In this document: piece after piece, positions 25,331 to 37,088 of the stretch | How positions within the stretch are numbered: position 1 is the first letter of the stretch | How the letters are laid out: every line of letters begins with the position of its first letter | Assembly: GCF_020360975.1 (NCBI RefSeq) | Contig: NW_025408668.1 | Location: 7,502,001 to 7,566,000, forward strand | DNA: 64,000 nt | From: Hirsutella rhossiliensis | Taxonomy: Eukaryota; Ascomycota; Sordariomycetes; Hypocreales; Ophiocordycipitaceae | Direction: 5' to 3' | Notes under the pieces: model-generated | Told to the model about the DNA's origin: nothing | What the model saw: the letters and a program-made list of their open reading frames with translations, nothing else | The model's database searches: none | Translations under genes and position numbers: made by a program

Positions 25331-26120
25331 CTACTTTAATAATTTTACTAAAAGGTTTAAGAGGGATTAAAGGACTAAGATCTATAAACTCCTTACTAAT
25401 ACTAAATAAGGACTAATTCGCCTTATTAAGAACGCCTAACGATTATAAGTTATTTACTACCTAATACTTATATATATCGAGCGTAGGTAAAACGCTATCC
25501 TTAGTATCTACTTCTTAAATACTACGACGAAATAACTTAGAACTCTTTTCCTTTATATAATTCCGAATTTTCTAGATATAAGCTAAACGATTAACGGCGA
25601 TAGATATTTACGACTAAAGGTTTATAAGCTATACCTAAAGCTCTAATAAGGCTTCCCTAGCTTCCTCCTCTTTAAAATATAGCCTATACTACTTTACTAA
25701 TAATTTAATTACTAGAAGAAATACGTTAGCTACTACGTATAAAAAGAATTAAAAGATACCTATAAAAAGAGGCTACTAAAACACTATTATAATAGGGACG
25801 ACTACTAGCAATATAATTATTATAGCGCGAAGAATTTTCGGCTATCTAATAATTTATCTTCTTTACCTTAAAGTATTAAGTATATAGTATATTAGTAAGA
25901 TCTCTACTTAAGTTAATATATTTAGTAAGAGTAGCGCGCTTAGAGGCTTTTTAAGAACGATTTTTTAGTATATAACTAAATATACTATTAGTAGTATATC
26001 CTAAAAGGATAAAGAAATAAGGAACGATATACTTACGTATAACGCGATAAGGGTATATTTATATACGGCGGCTAAGGTAGCTATAGTAAGTCTTACGGAT
26101 AAGACTAAAAGGAGGGGAGA
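25331..26120 (+). other. 3' untranslated region of element C
   Basis: RIPed, AT-rich sequence between the end of pol and the 3' LTR. Its only clear landmark is the polypurine tract AAAAGGAGGGGAGA at 26107-26120. No gene is visible in it. Confidence 0.6.
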
Positions 26121-26583
26121 TATCGTATTACGACTACGGCTACTAGGCCGCTAACGGTCGACCGCGTTAAGCACGTAATACGGTCTAACGGATAAATAGT
26201 TAGTACGACTATCTAATAGATATAGGATTAAGGAGATCGTAGAGATCTAAGCGATCTAGGATTAATAAGATTACTACGCTCTATACGATCTAACGTTAGG
26301 GATTATAGCTAGGCCTATAATCTAAGGATAGTCTCTATAGGTATATATAGCTACTTACTTTTACTCCTTTAGATAGATAGCTCGATAGCTTTTAATATAT
26401 TATAGATCTTTATTACGATTCTATCTCTAATTCTAATTACCTAGTTATAGTCTATAGTCTATAACCTCCGACTTATTACTAACGTAATATACTTATTATT
26501 ACTTAAACCACGCCCGATTATATCTACTAATATAAACCCCTCGATAGGTTTATCCCTTAGGAATAACGCCGGTCGTTATAATA
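26121..26583 (+). repeat. 3' LTR of element C (about 463 bp)
   Basis: It begins TATCGTATTACGAC directly after the polypurine tract and ends CGGTCGTTATAATA (ancestrally TG...CA). The end coincides with an abrupt return of CpA/TpG-containing DNA at 26584 (TTAGG may be the target duplication). The partner LTR is outside the window. Confidence 0.78.
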
Positions 26584-28650
26584 TTAGGTGATGCGTTAGA
26601 GGTTCGTGCGTAGAGGCGCGCAATTGCCGTAGTATTAACATCAGCCTTGTTTCCTTTATATAAGGTGGCGCGAGCCTATGTGCCGTCCGCTTCGCTTATA
26701 GCTATGCTTCCGCTTTCGCCGCTAGGCATCCCCGTTTGACCTAGGGGACTTCCGCTAGCGTTCGACTCGGTAGGCTGCGACTCTTCGTTAATTCTTCGTA
26801 TCTTATAAGCTTCCTAGTATCCTACTCGACTCTAGAAGTTAAACTATAGGCGGCGCTTTATAGCGTTAAAGATAAAGGCGGTAAGGAGGGCCGAAAGAAT
26901 ACTTATTAAGTGAGACTAAGCGCGAAGAGATATATAGGAACTCTAAAAAGAGAATCTAACGGGAGTAAACTAGCTAGCCGTTAGGCACGGGTTTACGATC
27001 TAAACTATTATCTACTACTAGTTAGTATAATATAATAATAGGTGCGACTTATAACGTAAAATAGGCCTAAATTTTACTTTCTAGCGATGCCGCTTAAGGC
27101 TAATACGCCGTAAGTTAATGTATAAGAAGCGACTAAGACAAAGTTAAGATAACAACTTCTATCCTCTAACTATCGGGCTATTTAGCTATTTGCGACCAAC
27201 GCATCGAGGGCAGCTATGTATCTAATACGGTTTATACTAAGGCGAGAGGCAGGTCCCGCTACGGATAGGGGGGTCCCGTCTAAGTCGGCAGGTCGTTAAC
27301 TCTTAGCTATAGACATAACTAGACTCTAAGATATAGTATCTAATCTCTAAATGGTGGTGCTGCGCTAAATACTAAGGAAGGGTGCATTTAATGCGAGGAT
27401 AGCATAAGAGGACTGCCCCTCCGGGAAGGACTTCTAGTAGTAACGTTATAGGCACTAACTCGTTCCTTTGCTTTAGGTATACCTTGCCCGAAAACTCTTA
27501 ACGACGCTACGGTACTATAATAGTATAAGTGTTCTATGGCACCACTATATATCACGGTATAGAAGAGTAAGCATAAGTGGCCCGAAATGGCCGCTAGCTA
27601 CTACGCTCTACCCTCTAATGCGTATTATATAAACCAGGCGTGCTAGCGATAGGTAATACACCTAGGCAGTCGCTGAGCTTTAGACCGACCAACCGTTATT
27701 ATAGCTTCTATACGGGAAATATACTTCGTATACGAAAGGTGCAACCTATTATCCTTTAAAACCTACTATACACGGCCGTATCTTCTACTTCGCTTACTGC
27801 ACTAGCTCAATCGTGTCTTTACCTATACAGCCACTATTTATAACATCTACACGCGATGTAGCGTAGGCGGAGATCTAACTTATACGTATTTCACGGGCAA
27901 TACTACTACTTTTATAAAGCGGATTACTTACCACCGCTATTATACTGCGCAGAATTACCTGCTAACCCTATTTTAAGACCCGATACTAGGTAATAACGCG
28001 CCCTTTTCCACGGAAAGTAAGTTAGATAGCACGGTTTATTGTCGGGTGCAAAGGCATAAACTAGACGAATATATAGGGAACTAAGTCCTAATAAGTCCGT
28101 AAGGGTCGGAGCGCCGGAAGGGCTAACCTTACGAATAAATAGAAGAACCGCTAATAAAACGTCGCTAGTAGTTCACGAGTCCGCAAGGCTTACACTATAG
28201 GTACTAGAATAGTTCCTTCGCTATGCCACCTAGAAAATAAATATATATTTTAAGTTTATTAGCAGATATGATATGGGCGAGCCTAGTTTCCGGACCTACT
28301 ACTATAGCTGGGCTTACGGTAAGGAGTAATAAATAGCACGGGGCCCCGAAGGTGACTATATTGATCTCTGAGGAGCTATCTTCCGCACTTACTACGAATT
28401 CGGCCCCTATAAAACCCCTAAAGACGTTTAACGGCGGCACGGTAAAACAATATACCGGCGCCATGTCTAGGTGCATGGCCACCACGATAGGCGCATGACA
28501 GCTAGGGCACTGGTTATGGAGGACTTTATAGCATACTTCGGCAGGGTAGTTGATTAAGATGCCGAGCACAACCTTCCGACGCAGGAAGAATAAGAACGGA
28601 GGCCAAATAGGCAGATAAACATTAAAGGAGACTAGAGAGGGTGTGCTAGC
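26584..28650. other. Partly RIPed DNA without a recognisable gene
   Basis: CpA and TpG are present but reduced, so mutation is intermediate between the stack on the left and the genes on the right. I see several short open stretches but no family. The longest is on the minus strand at 28569-28204 (121 codons from a GTG, no ATG near the beginning, with a C-P-S-C motif); another lies on the plus strand around 27840-28100 with few stops. On the plus strand 28660-28890 a 76-codon frame with an Arg/Glu-rich, helix-like end is also unassigned. These may be remains of a decayed gene or a single old transposon. Confidence 0.4.
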
Positions 28651-30262
28651 CAGATAACGTTGAGTACGGCTACTAGGCGAAGAGAAAACTATAGCGAACT
28701 ATTTAGAATAGATATTAATAAAGCGGTTGCGACGTTGTCGATGGTCTCTTCGTTCTTATGTGTACTTGCTCGTGAGGAAAAGGCAACGGTAGATATTATT
28801 ATCGACACTGACAAGACCCGACACGAGGCTGAGAGGAGGCTGAGAAGATGTAGACAGGAGATAATGGACGTTTTGAGAACGTTCCTTTGATGTCCGAGGC
28901 TAGGATCAGAGCAATAGGGCCTGGTGTCATACGATGTCACGTGCCTCAGGGCCCTGCTTCTTCTGTAAAAGGAACACACGAGACTAGTGGGGTCAAGTCC
29001 GAGAGAACACAGGTTAATGATAGAAAGCGCTGTCGGGCCCACCGAATCGGGTGGGACGTGCCGCCGCCTTTGGTGGGCTCGACAGTGAGCGGCAGGGGCT
29101 GCCCCGAAGTACAGTCTACCTGGCTGGGGTCCGGTTACGTAGCTGTCAGCAACCCAGCCAGGGGGTGGGGCAGTCCACACGGCTGACCAGTTGGCTCGCT
29201 GCCATTCAGCCGACTTTAGTGCGCACCCGCTTCCTTCATATTCCGTCGTGAACCCGAAGGCAAGAGTCCGTTTCTTGACATCACCAAAATGGACGTCAGT
29301 GGGGTCCATGGACGTAGTATACTGGCGTTAAAAGCCAGCTACTCCGCTCGTCCTGTCCAACAGTCTCGGTCAAGCTCCTCTTCCCATCGCTCTTACCAAT
29401 CACCAACTCCCACGCTCTGCCAAGTCCACGGTAGAGCCGACCATGGCGCCAACCGTCGGTGTCAAACAACGAAATAGCAGGCATGGCGCACATCATGCCG
29501 ACTTCCTCCGACGATTTGCTCAACGCGAGAAAGAGAGACGGACGATCACGAAACCAGGCGCTCTCGACGCCAGACAGCGCGCCGCCCTTCGTGAACAGCT
29601 GAAGGATATGCGCTTTCTCAAGCCGGATTACGCCGACGGAACCAAGATCAACATCGCCCGGATATTGAGGAAATAGAAGATGTGCGTTTCCCTCAGCGAA
29701 ATGCAGGAATTTATCTGCTGACGAGCACTCAGATACTGCAGTGCTACCGAAAGTGGTCCTTGGATGGACGTGATCAAAAGACTCGATCGGCCGATGGCGA
29801 TGGACTTCCTCGACCATCTTTGTGAACGATAGAAGATTACGTCCGAAGGTATATCGTGGGAATATTAGCGTCGTACAAGCAGCTGTACAGCAGCGTGACG
29901 GGTCGATATTTCGACAGGAACGATAATAGGGAGGTCCAAAAGGTACGTTCGCTTCGTGTTCCCTTCGCCATTGGCGGGGTCTAACCAGAACGGTGTTCCT
30001 ATAGTGGCACGATACCGTTCTGGTTTCTAAGTGGAAACTCCGACCCCCGAATATTGATGGGAAGCCAGTCCTTGGCACCGATGACCTTTTAGTTCTGCAG
30101 ACCTTCAACATCGCGTACGACGAAGGCGTCTTTCCTTCTGAGCGACATCGCATTTACCTCTCGGGCTGTTATCTGCTCCTTGCGTTTACTGGAGCTCGAC
30201 CCGGTGAGATTGTGGATAACGAGAAGAGGAGGCCGAACGATGGGACGTATGAGGACCTGTAT

Positions 30263-32995
30263 CAGTGATCGGAATGGTCTGGTCTGGTCTGGTCTGACCC
30301 CCCAGACCAGACCAGACCAAGTCACTTTGGTCGGACCGGTTGGTCGGACCGGTCCGACCACCAGACCAACAAGGATGGGGCTATGCAAGGCAAGAGTCAA
30401 AGCAACAACTTATACAAGAAATCACCGACTGTTCTTAAAAGCTGCCTCAATCGTATATATCTAATAATCGCCGTCGCTGTCATCTCCTACACTCGGCTCT
30501 CCAATCTAAGCCCGGACACACTCGCATGCCTCGATAATATCAGCCTTTAGCCTGCCCCTGCGGTCAACCACGGTGAGATTGGCGCTACTGAACAGGCGTT
30601 CACACTCATCCGACATAGGTGAGATGGCAAAAAGGTCGAGAGCAAAGCGGGCGAGATCTCTTTGGGAGTCATAGCGGGAAAGCCAGTACGCAATGGCATC
30701 GTCGTGTCCTGCCTTATCGTTATAAAGTCGGTCAGTGGCGATATATTGCTCGTATAAGTCCGTTGCAGAAACTGGGCCGTTAATTCGGATGCGTTTATGC
30801 TCCCGCTGACGATCAAACGCAGGATCCGGGTCTCTCTCTGCAGGCTTTAAAGGGAGAACCATCTTAACGGGATATCTTCCCTTATACTCCGTTTCCCAAA
30901 GCTCTTTCACGGCTAGCTACGCGCTATCGAACTACCTCCTCTTCTCCTTATTACCCGGAAGTACCTATTCTTATCTAAACTAGGCCCATTTCCTATACGG
31001 ATTAAGCACTTGAGCTACGAAGTATGTAGGCGGAAGGTCGGTATCTTCGGGGAAGCGATTTCTCTAGTTTAACTGCTGATTGTTATAGTACTCGGCGCAT
31101 TTAGACTAGGCGGCGTCCGCGCAGTCCTGTAGGTACTCCCACGTGAAATTGTTGTTATCGTTCGCATAGATGTTAAAGTAGTGATCCTTCGTCTCGCTTA
31201 TTTCTCGAAGCAGGCAATCTAAGGTTGAGAACCAGTTAGCAAGCGACGTTTTCTTGCCTTCGGTGAGCAATGTAGCGGCATAGAAGTCCTTGAGAGCCAG
31301 TTCGATCTGCTCGAGTTTAAACTAGTGCTATCCGTCCAACTTAAAGTTTGCAATCCCATGAGAGCCTTTTGCAGGGACGTGACGGGCTGAGAAGAGTTCC
31401 AGACGTTCTCGAACGTTCAATGCGCGAGTGATGGAGTGAAACCAGGAATTCCACCGCGTCGAATTATTCTGGATCAATTCGAGTCCATCAAATGCGGAGA
31501 GGTCACCACCGACCACGATTGTGGCAAACTCCTCGCGACGCTGCGGGGTGAGCCTGATGTACCGCACTAGATTGTGAACCCAGACATCCAAACTTTTTCC
31601 ACAGCTCCTCTACCTTTGCGTAGTCTCCTCGTAAGTGATGCTTTTCAAGCTTTGCAAGATACTTGTCACAGTTCCGACCCATCAGGAATGCCTGACAACA
31701 GAGATTGATGATATGGCCCAGGCAGCGTACTAAGTCGACGACGGCGGCGCTGTTTAGAGTTCATCCACGGGCAGAGCTGCTTGAGTATAAACTCAACAGC
31801 GGTGTCGTTTAACGAGGCGTTATCTAGCATGAAATACCCAATCGAGTCTCCGTCGATCTTGTATTCTTGAAGTACCTTAACAACGAGTGATCCGACATTT
31901 TCGCCAGTGTGTTCGCCGTAAACACGTCGCATGCCTAGAACGGTGGACCTTCGTTTACCAGTGGCATCAATCCACATAGCGACGACGCCTAAGATAGCGT
32001 AAGGGTTCGGCGACGTCTATAGATCGAATGATATGGAAACTCTGCTGCGCGCTTGATGGAGTTCTTCCGTGAGCTGTTGCTTCTTCGACTCGAACGCAGT
32101 CATTACCCAGCTCCGAATGGTCCGCGCTGCCTTAGGTAGGTGGTTCATCAGCGCAGGGCTTAAGAAGAAGAGCAGTGCACGAAAATGTCGATTCTCCAAT
32201 TAAAGAAAGCGATATGGCAGCATACGATCCAACGGATCAGCAATTCTTTGAACTTCTCTATGGATTCCTTCCAGAAAAAGGCACTGGAAGCCGCGCATCC
32301 TTTTATTGATCAAGCACCGACTTCTGTGCAGAACCTCCTCTCTTTACTCTAGTCTGGCAATCAATCTGATGCTTCTATTTAAGGTGATTCCCGGCTCGAG
32401 AGGTCCCGTTAATGACAAATAGCTCCTGCTTGTATTTTCCGGCTACACATTCATGACAGTAGTATACTTCCTTCTTGTCACTACACCGGATGTACTGGAG
32501 ACCGTACTTCCAGATGTGTGAGGAACCGGGGCGACAGCCTTTGTTTGCGACTGCATCGCGCTTGATGTATGTGATGCGATCCTGCACAAACTCATCTGGG
32601 GCCGTGGAATATTGAGCAGAGAAAGTGTACCGGGTAAGGCTGCTTGACGGTGTCGAGACGGGCGATGTAGGAGTTGGTGAAGGGGTGGCGACAGGAGACG
32701 TTGTGAAGGCCGCCGACATCACCGCCGACTAGTCAACAGAACTTACGTCTGCCGAGTAACAACGTATAAATCTTTTGTTGCAAGAAGGACCGCAGGTTGA
32801 TTACCCCTTTTCCCGTAATAGTGAGACGGCAAGAAAAAGGAAAACTTCTTTCTAAATTACCTGCTTCGTCTCTCAGCTTGATCTATTAATAGCAGTTCTT
32901 GGTCACCATGGTCTCGAGAAATCATTAAACCAGACCAAGTCTTGGCGGTCTAGACCAGACCAAGACCAAAGCAGACCAGACCATTCCGATCACTG
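30263..32995 (-). mobile_element. hAT transposon with 8-bp target duplication
   Basis: The 24-bp terminal inverted repeats are perfect: they begin CAGTGATCGGAATGGTCTGG at 30263-30286 and are mirrored at 32972-32995. The target duplication ACCTGTAT is at 30255-30262 and 32996-33003. Subterminal GGTCTG/CAGACC and GGTCGGACC repeats are dense at both ends (30277-30365, 32930-32985). Size is 2733 bp. It sits inside the DUF3435 recombinase gene in antisense orientation. Confidence 0.95.
30506..32722 (-). pseudogene. hAT transposase, frameshifted
   Basis: In order from 32722 there is a Ser/Thr/Pro-rich N-terminus and a BED-type finger (C-H-E-C about 32460, later H-L-K). Then come a segment with S-I-S-F-D-L (usually followed by W) near 32025 and L-G-M-R-R-V-Y-G-E-H-T-G-E-N near 31930. 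The hAT C-terminal dimerisation domain, with S-P-M-S-D-E-C-E-R-L-F-S-S-A-N and V-V-D-R-R-G-R-L-K-A-D, is at 30640-30530. The frame is broken by TAG/TGA stops near 32375, 32200 and 32017 and by a frameshift near 31740, so no full protein can be made. Domain order and length fit a single-exon transposase of about 700 residues. Confidence 0.87.
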
Positions 32996-34394
32996 ACCTG
33001 TATGGTCCCCAAGGCGTCAGAGTTGATGACTCAGACGAGGATATGGATCAACCTGTCGACGAAGACTCTCGTTTGCTCGAGAACATGCTCTACCAGGAGA
33101 CTATATCGCGCGGACGACCAAAAGCACTGTGCTATGAAGACATATGCCTGTCGGTGGTGCGCCATCCGGAAACAGGTATTGACGTTTTAACTATGGCAAT
33201 TAAATTTTCTTATCACAAAGGAGTAGACAGGAAGCCCAAGCCGTGTGTTACCCGCTTCTCTTAATGCTCTCAAAAATTGCTAATACTTTATAGGACTATC
33301 TTCTTCTTCACCGGTATAAGAAGACTTATGTTTTGCATTATCACAGTCATTATTAGCCTTGCGATCAGCGACCAAGCCTTTGACGCGCCAAGCTTGACTA
33401 CTACAACGAGTGTCTTTCGACTCCGAAACCGTAGATTAAGCATTTGCACGCCGCTTCGGTGGAAAGAGGAGTGGCTGAAGCGACCCGTATTTCGCAGATT
33501 CGATGGCTCCCCAGTTTCCCAGGAGAGACCTCTGCCATACCACAAATTGAACGACGACATGGAGCGACAGACTCTTGACGCCGGGTTTGAGAAAGCGCTG
33601 GGACCGAAGACATTTCGCAGAGGAGCCGCGAACGCTGCCAATGGTACGTTCCCGCGTCTGCCATGGGCTGCATATGTATTAATGCAAAAGCCGCCGACTA
33701 TAGGCAACGCATCCGACGCCGTGCGCGACCAGATGATGCGCCACGACCCGAGATGGGCCACTTTTAATGGCGCATACATTAACGAGAAGGTCCAATTTCA
33801 CCTCGAGAGAGTCGTCGCCGGCGAGCCGATAGACGATTGTCTAATTGATCTGTTCACGCACATGAGCTTAACGCGTGATCCACAAGCGAGGCGAGACATG
33901 GTGCCCGACGAGGTGTGGCGAGATATGGGAGCCGATCCTGAGATATTGGACCTAGAGGCCTAGAGGGACAAGTTGAAGAATGGACGGTATCGCATCCGAG
34001 GCAGCAACATGAAGGCAAGGTACGAGAGCTCACGAAGACGATTCGAACAAAGAGAGCGCAGCGCGAGAAGAACCTTCGACAATATTACCGGCAGTACTAC
34101 TTCTATCATCGCCCCACGTGGGAGATTGAGCGGCAGCTTGCCGAGGGTGGTCTCGATGATCACGACGATGCGTACTCAGCGCCAGCGATCGACCTTCACA
34201 TACCAGAGCGCGCGCGACTTGCAGAACTGCTATGCCAGCAAACAGACAATTTGGACTTCGATGACTTCTTGCGTCTGCGCGTCGAGGTCGCTGAGCTCAT
34301 GGTTTCTCTCATAGGCAAGCGAGAAACGGCAAAACGGAGGTGCATTGCCAACATGACACAAAACAACCCCCCCTGCCGCTTGGAGGAAGAATCA

Positions 34395-37088
34395 TTAAAG
34401 CCCGACAAATTCCCGCTCCTCATGAGGGAGACACAGTGTCCGCGTTGCATCGGCGATGGAGCCATGTCTGCTGAGGAGAGAACTTTTTCCTATTGCCGAC
34501 CAGCCGTGATGAATGATCACTTCGACCGTGAGCACCTGGCTAGGCATGGACGCTTCCAGTCTCTTCAGCTTCAGCTCACAGATATCGGTCCGTAGCGACT
34601 CTGTCATGACGGCTAGACAGCGATGCGCCAATTCGAGGTGCCCATGTTCTTCGTCAATCCAAAAGGGGTTTTTGTCCCGCTTGTCGGGGTCGCTGAGGAA
34701 GTCGCGGAAAGAAAGGTGCAGAAGCCTCACCGGCGCCGAGGCTTCTCGAGGAACCCGTAGGACCGAATGAAGCCTGCGCAGCTGGTTGTCAATGGTTTTT
34801 TGAGCCATGGATAAAAGCCGTGATAGGGCGATTGTCGACAGCGGACTCGCGAGGATGATGATGGAGCCGACAATCTGTCGAAACCGCCCAAGAGCCTTGT
34901 CTCTATCTTCGCAAGACAGGTCGACAAGCAGCCGGTCCAAGACGGGTCGGTACGTGGCCTCCATTCGAGATCGTTGAGTTTTGGTCGAGTAGCGCAGCAC
35001 CTCCTGGAGTCTCTCGTCGGGGTTTCCGCATACGTCATCCTCGAGGAAGCGGCATACAGTGGCGGCAAAGATGAAGAGCGGAACCGCCATGTTTACGAGA
35101 CACAGCGTCGTGGCTATTCCGGGCCAGTCTAGGGGCAGTTCCCCCCCAAGCTGGGCGAGGACATTGTGCTCATCTCGGATCCGCTTCGTCTCGTGGTCGA
35201 GAAAAAGACGGATATCGTGCTCTATTGCCGATTCGGCGATTTGATGCAGAGCAATGTCCTGGTAGTCACCTTCAATCGACTTGAACCCGAGGTAGATGGG
35301 CAGTTCTGGCCGGCTGGTGATCATGACTTTTAGCCCCATGCTTTGGCTGAGACTAAAGAGATTGATGATCATTTGAGCCTTTGCTTTGAGCTTGCTCGCG
35401 TCAGTCTCACACTCGTCTAAGGCGTCGATGATGACAACGAGTGACTCGGATCCGTGACTGGTTTCCTGCGCAACCTTTGATAGGGGCTCTCGCAGAAGCT
35501 TGTCGAACTGTACCAGAAGCCCCTTGGTGCAGATGCTAGAGTCGGCATCGATGGCTTCCTTGATACGAGGGGCAATGGCCGGCCTTCTCGACGCCAGCTG
35601 AGTCGCAATCGTCGTAAAGAGCTTGGACGAGCTCCCCCGATCCAACTCTCCTCTCTTGAAGAAGAAACTGGCGCCTAAAATGCCCTTTTCGTCCAAGCAT
35701 CGGGCGACGGAACGAGATATAGTCGACTTGCCGGTTCCCGCCATGCCGTTTAGCCAGAATATCGACTTCATGCTGGCGTCCGAGTGCTGAGCCCAGCTGA
35801 TGACCTGCTCGAGGATGTCGACTCGCGTGCCTGGGAAGCACCTAGGCTGGACTTCTTCATCGGTCGAGTCAAACGAGGCGTTGGAGGCGGGCAGGCGATC
35901 AAGCACCGCTCTCTGGTCGGCATTGAGCACGGCCTCACTACAAGCAAGGGATTAGAGGGTGCATTTTACCCGAATGTCGGCGCTACGAGTCTCACCGCAA
36001 GTTGCCCACCTCGACCTTGGTGCTGCTTGTCACCGTCTTCATGTTGCCGACGTCGGCACCAACTGGTCACACAAGCGAGTCTGTGTTAACAATTGGACAT
36101 TGGATCAACAAGTCTCCCTGAGCGTAAACTAACTTTGGCCGAGCAGCTGGGCGATGCTCTTCTCGGCCGCCAGCTGGCTCGGTACAACCATGCCCAGGAG
36201 GTCTTTTGCAACGGCCGCCGCCGCCATGGCGGCGTAGCCTCGCCACTCGGTGACGTGCCAGCGGGCGTCGGCGTAGTCACAGATGCCGCGGATGACCATG
36301 CAGGGAAAGGTGTTCATCAAGCCAGCCGCCTCCATCTCGAAGCACAGCACGTCGAGCTCCTCGGCAAGCTCATCTCGAACTCGGGCGTTTTCCATGAAGC
36401 TCTCTGCAGAGGCAATCAGGCCCTCGTGAACTGCCGGGTTGTCGTCGTCGTCGCCGCGTTCGGGCCGATCGACGAGGCTCCTGTCCCGGCTCGAGTACAG
36501 CTTGTCGGTGCTTTGATCCGGCCGGCCGTACTTTTTACGCAGCCTCGGGCTTGCCTTGATTATCTCCCCAATACTTGCTTCGATATTGTTTCCCTTGCGT
36601 TCGTATCTTGTCTGCAGCGCGTTCAGAGCGGTAAGGAGAGCGGTTGGGGGTCGGTTTAAGTAGTGTGTGCTTTGGAAGCACCTTGCCTCAATCGTCTTGC
36701 CGTAGTCGTACTGAACTACTCCGCCGTGGTTACCGCTAGGCTCGTGGTAGGACGGGGCACTAACGACGACATCCCCTAGCCGTATGTCGTGTCTATCGCT
36801 CGGCATGCCGCCGCCGATGCCGACCATTAGACAGACCCTGACGTTGCTAAAGGTGTGCTTCAAGTCCTTTGCCACCATTGTCGCGGCCGCAATTCCGTTG
36901 TCACCTGTAGGCAGCACGGCCATGACAACGTTGTGCTTGCCGATGCTGCCCAACGTGTAATGGTTGCCATCGTCGGGATGCTGCCACTCTATGGCTTTGT
37001 GCTCTTCGTCCAAGAATTCCTGTGCAGCAACCGACTCGAGTCTAAGGGCGCTGATCCAGCCGATGGTGTAAATGCTTGCATCGGACAT
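34395..37088 (-). CDS. PNP-NACHT NLR-type receptor (854 aa, three exons)
   Basis: Exons 37088-36134, 36062-35996 and 35937-34395, with introns of 71 and 58 bp (GTTAGT...CAG and GTGAGA...TAG), join in phase to 855 codons. Residues about 1-300 form a purine-nucleoside-phosphorylase-like domain (Y-T-I-G-W-I-S-A-L, V-G-I-G-G-G-M-P at 89-96, F-E-M-E-A-A-G-L-M-N). A linker follows, then a NACHT NTPase with Walker A G-M-A-G-T-G-K-S-T at about 405-413 and Walker B V-V-I-I-D-A-L-D-E-C at about 508-517. Fungal proteins of this build act in non-self recognition and regulated cell death. No WD40, ankyrin or TPR repeats are present: the last 60 or so codons read antisense through the recombinase finger region, so the C-terminus is probably truncated. 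Base use is normal, not RIPed. Confidence 0.9.

Larger units (their letters stand above)
29443..34560 (+). pseudogene. DUF3435 tyrosine recombinase, split by a hAT element
   Basis: Two halves, 29443-30262 and 33004-34560, join exactly when the hAT insertion is removed (the frame reads E-D-L-Y then G-P-Q-G). The start context is ACCATGGCG, followed by F-L-R-R-F-A-Q-R-E-K-E-R-R. Recombinase landmarks: T-G-A-R-P-G-E-I-V at about 30188 (first catalytic Arg), K-T-F-R-R-G-A-A-N near 33610, and H-D-P-R-W-A-T-F-N-G-A-Y near 33740-33770 (catalytic Tyr). A C-terminal finger (C-P-R-C at about 34440, H-F-D-R-E-H near 34520) follows. Two introns fit: 33243-33293 and 33644-33703. Damage: TAG at 29674 (Trp) and 33961, frameshifts after 29676 and near 34007. 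The family includes Crypton-like and Starship captain recombinases. Confidence 0.85.

Noticed and set aside
28689..29309. 206-codon minus-strand open frame
   Set aside because: Low-quality composition, no motif, overlaps other frames; likely chance.
29296..30153. 285-codon minus-strand open frame
   Set aside because: It is antisense to the DUF3435 gene, has no family resemblance, and the plus strand carries clear recombinase motifs.
33288..33779. 163-codon minus-strand frame
   Set aside because: Shadow of the recombinase catalytic region on the plus strand.
36129..36134. Stop codon ending the PNP frame, taken at first as two separate genes (PNP and NACHT)
   Set aside because: Two introns with good splice sites and matching phases join the frames into one NLR gene.
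36093..36659. 188-codon plus-strand frame
   Set aside because: Shadow of the PNP domain of the NLR gene.
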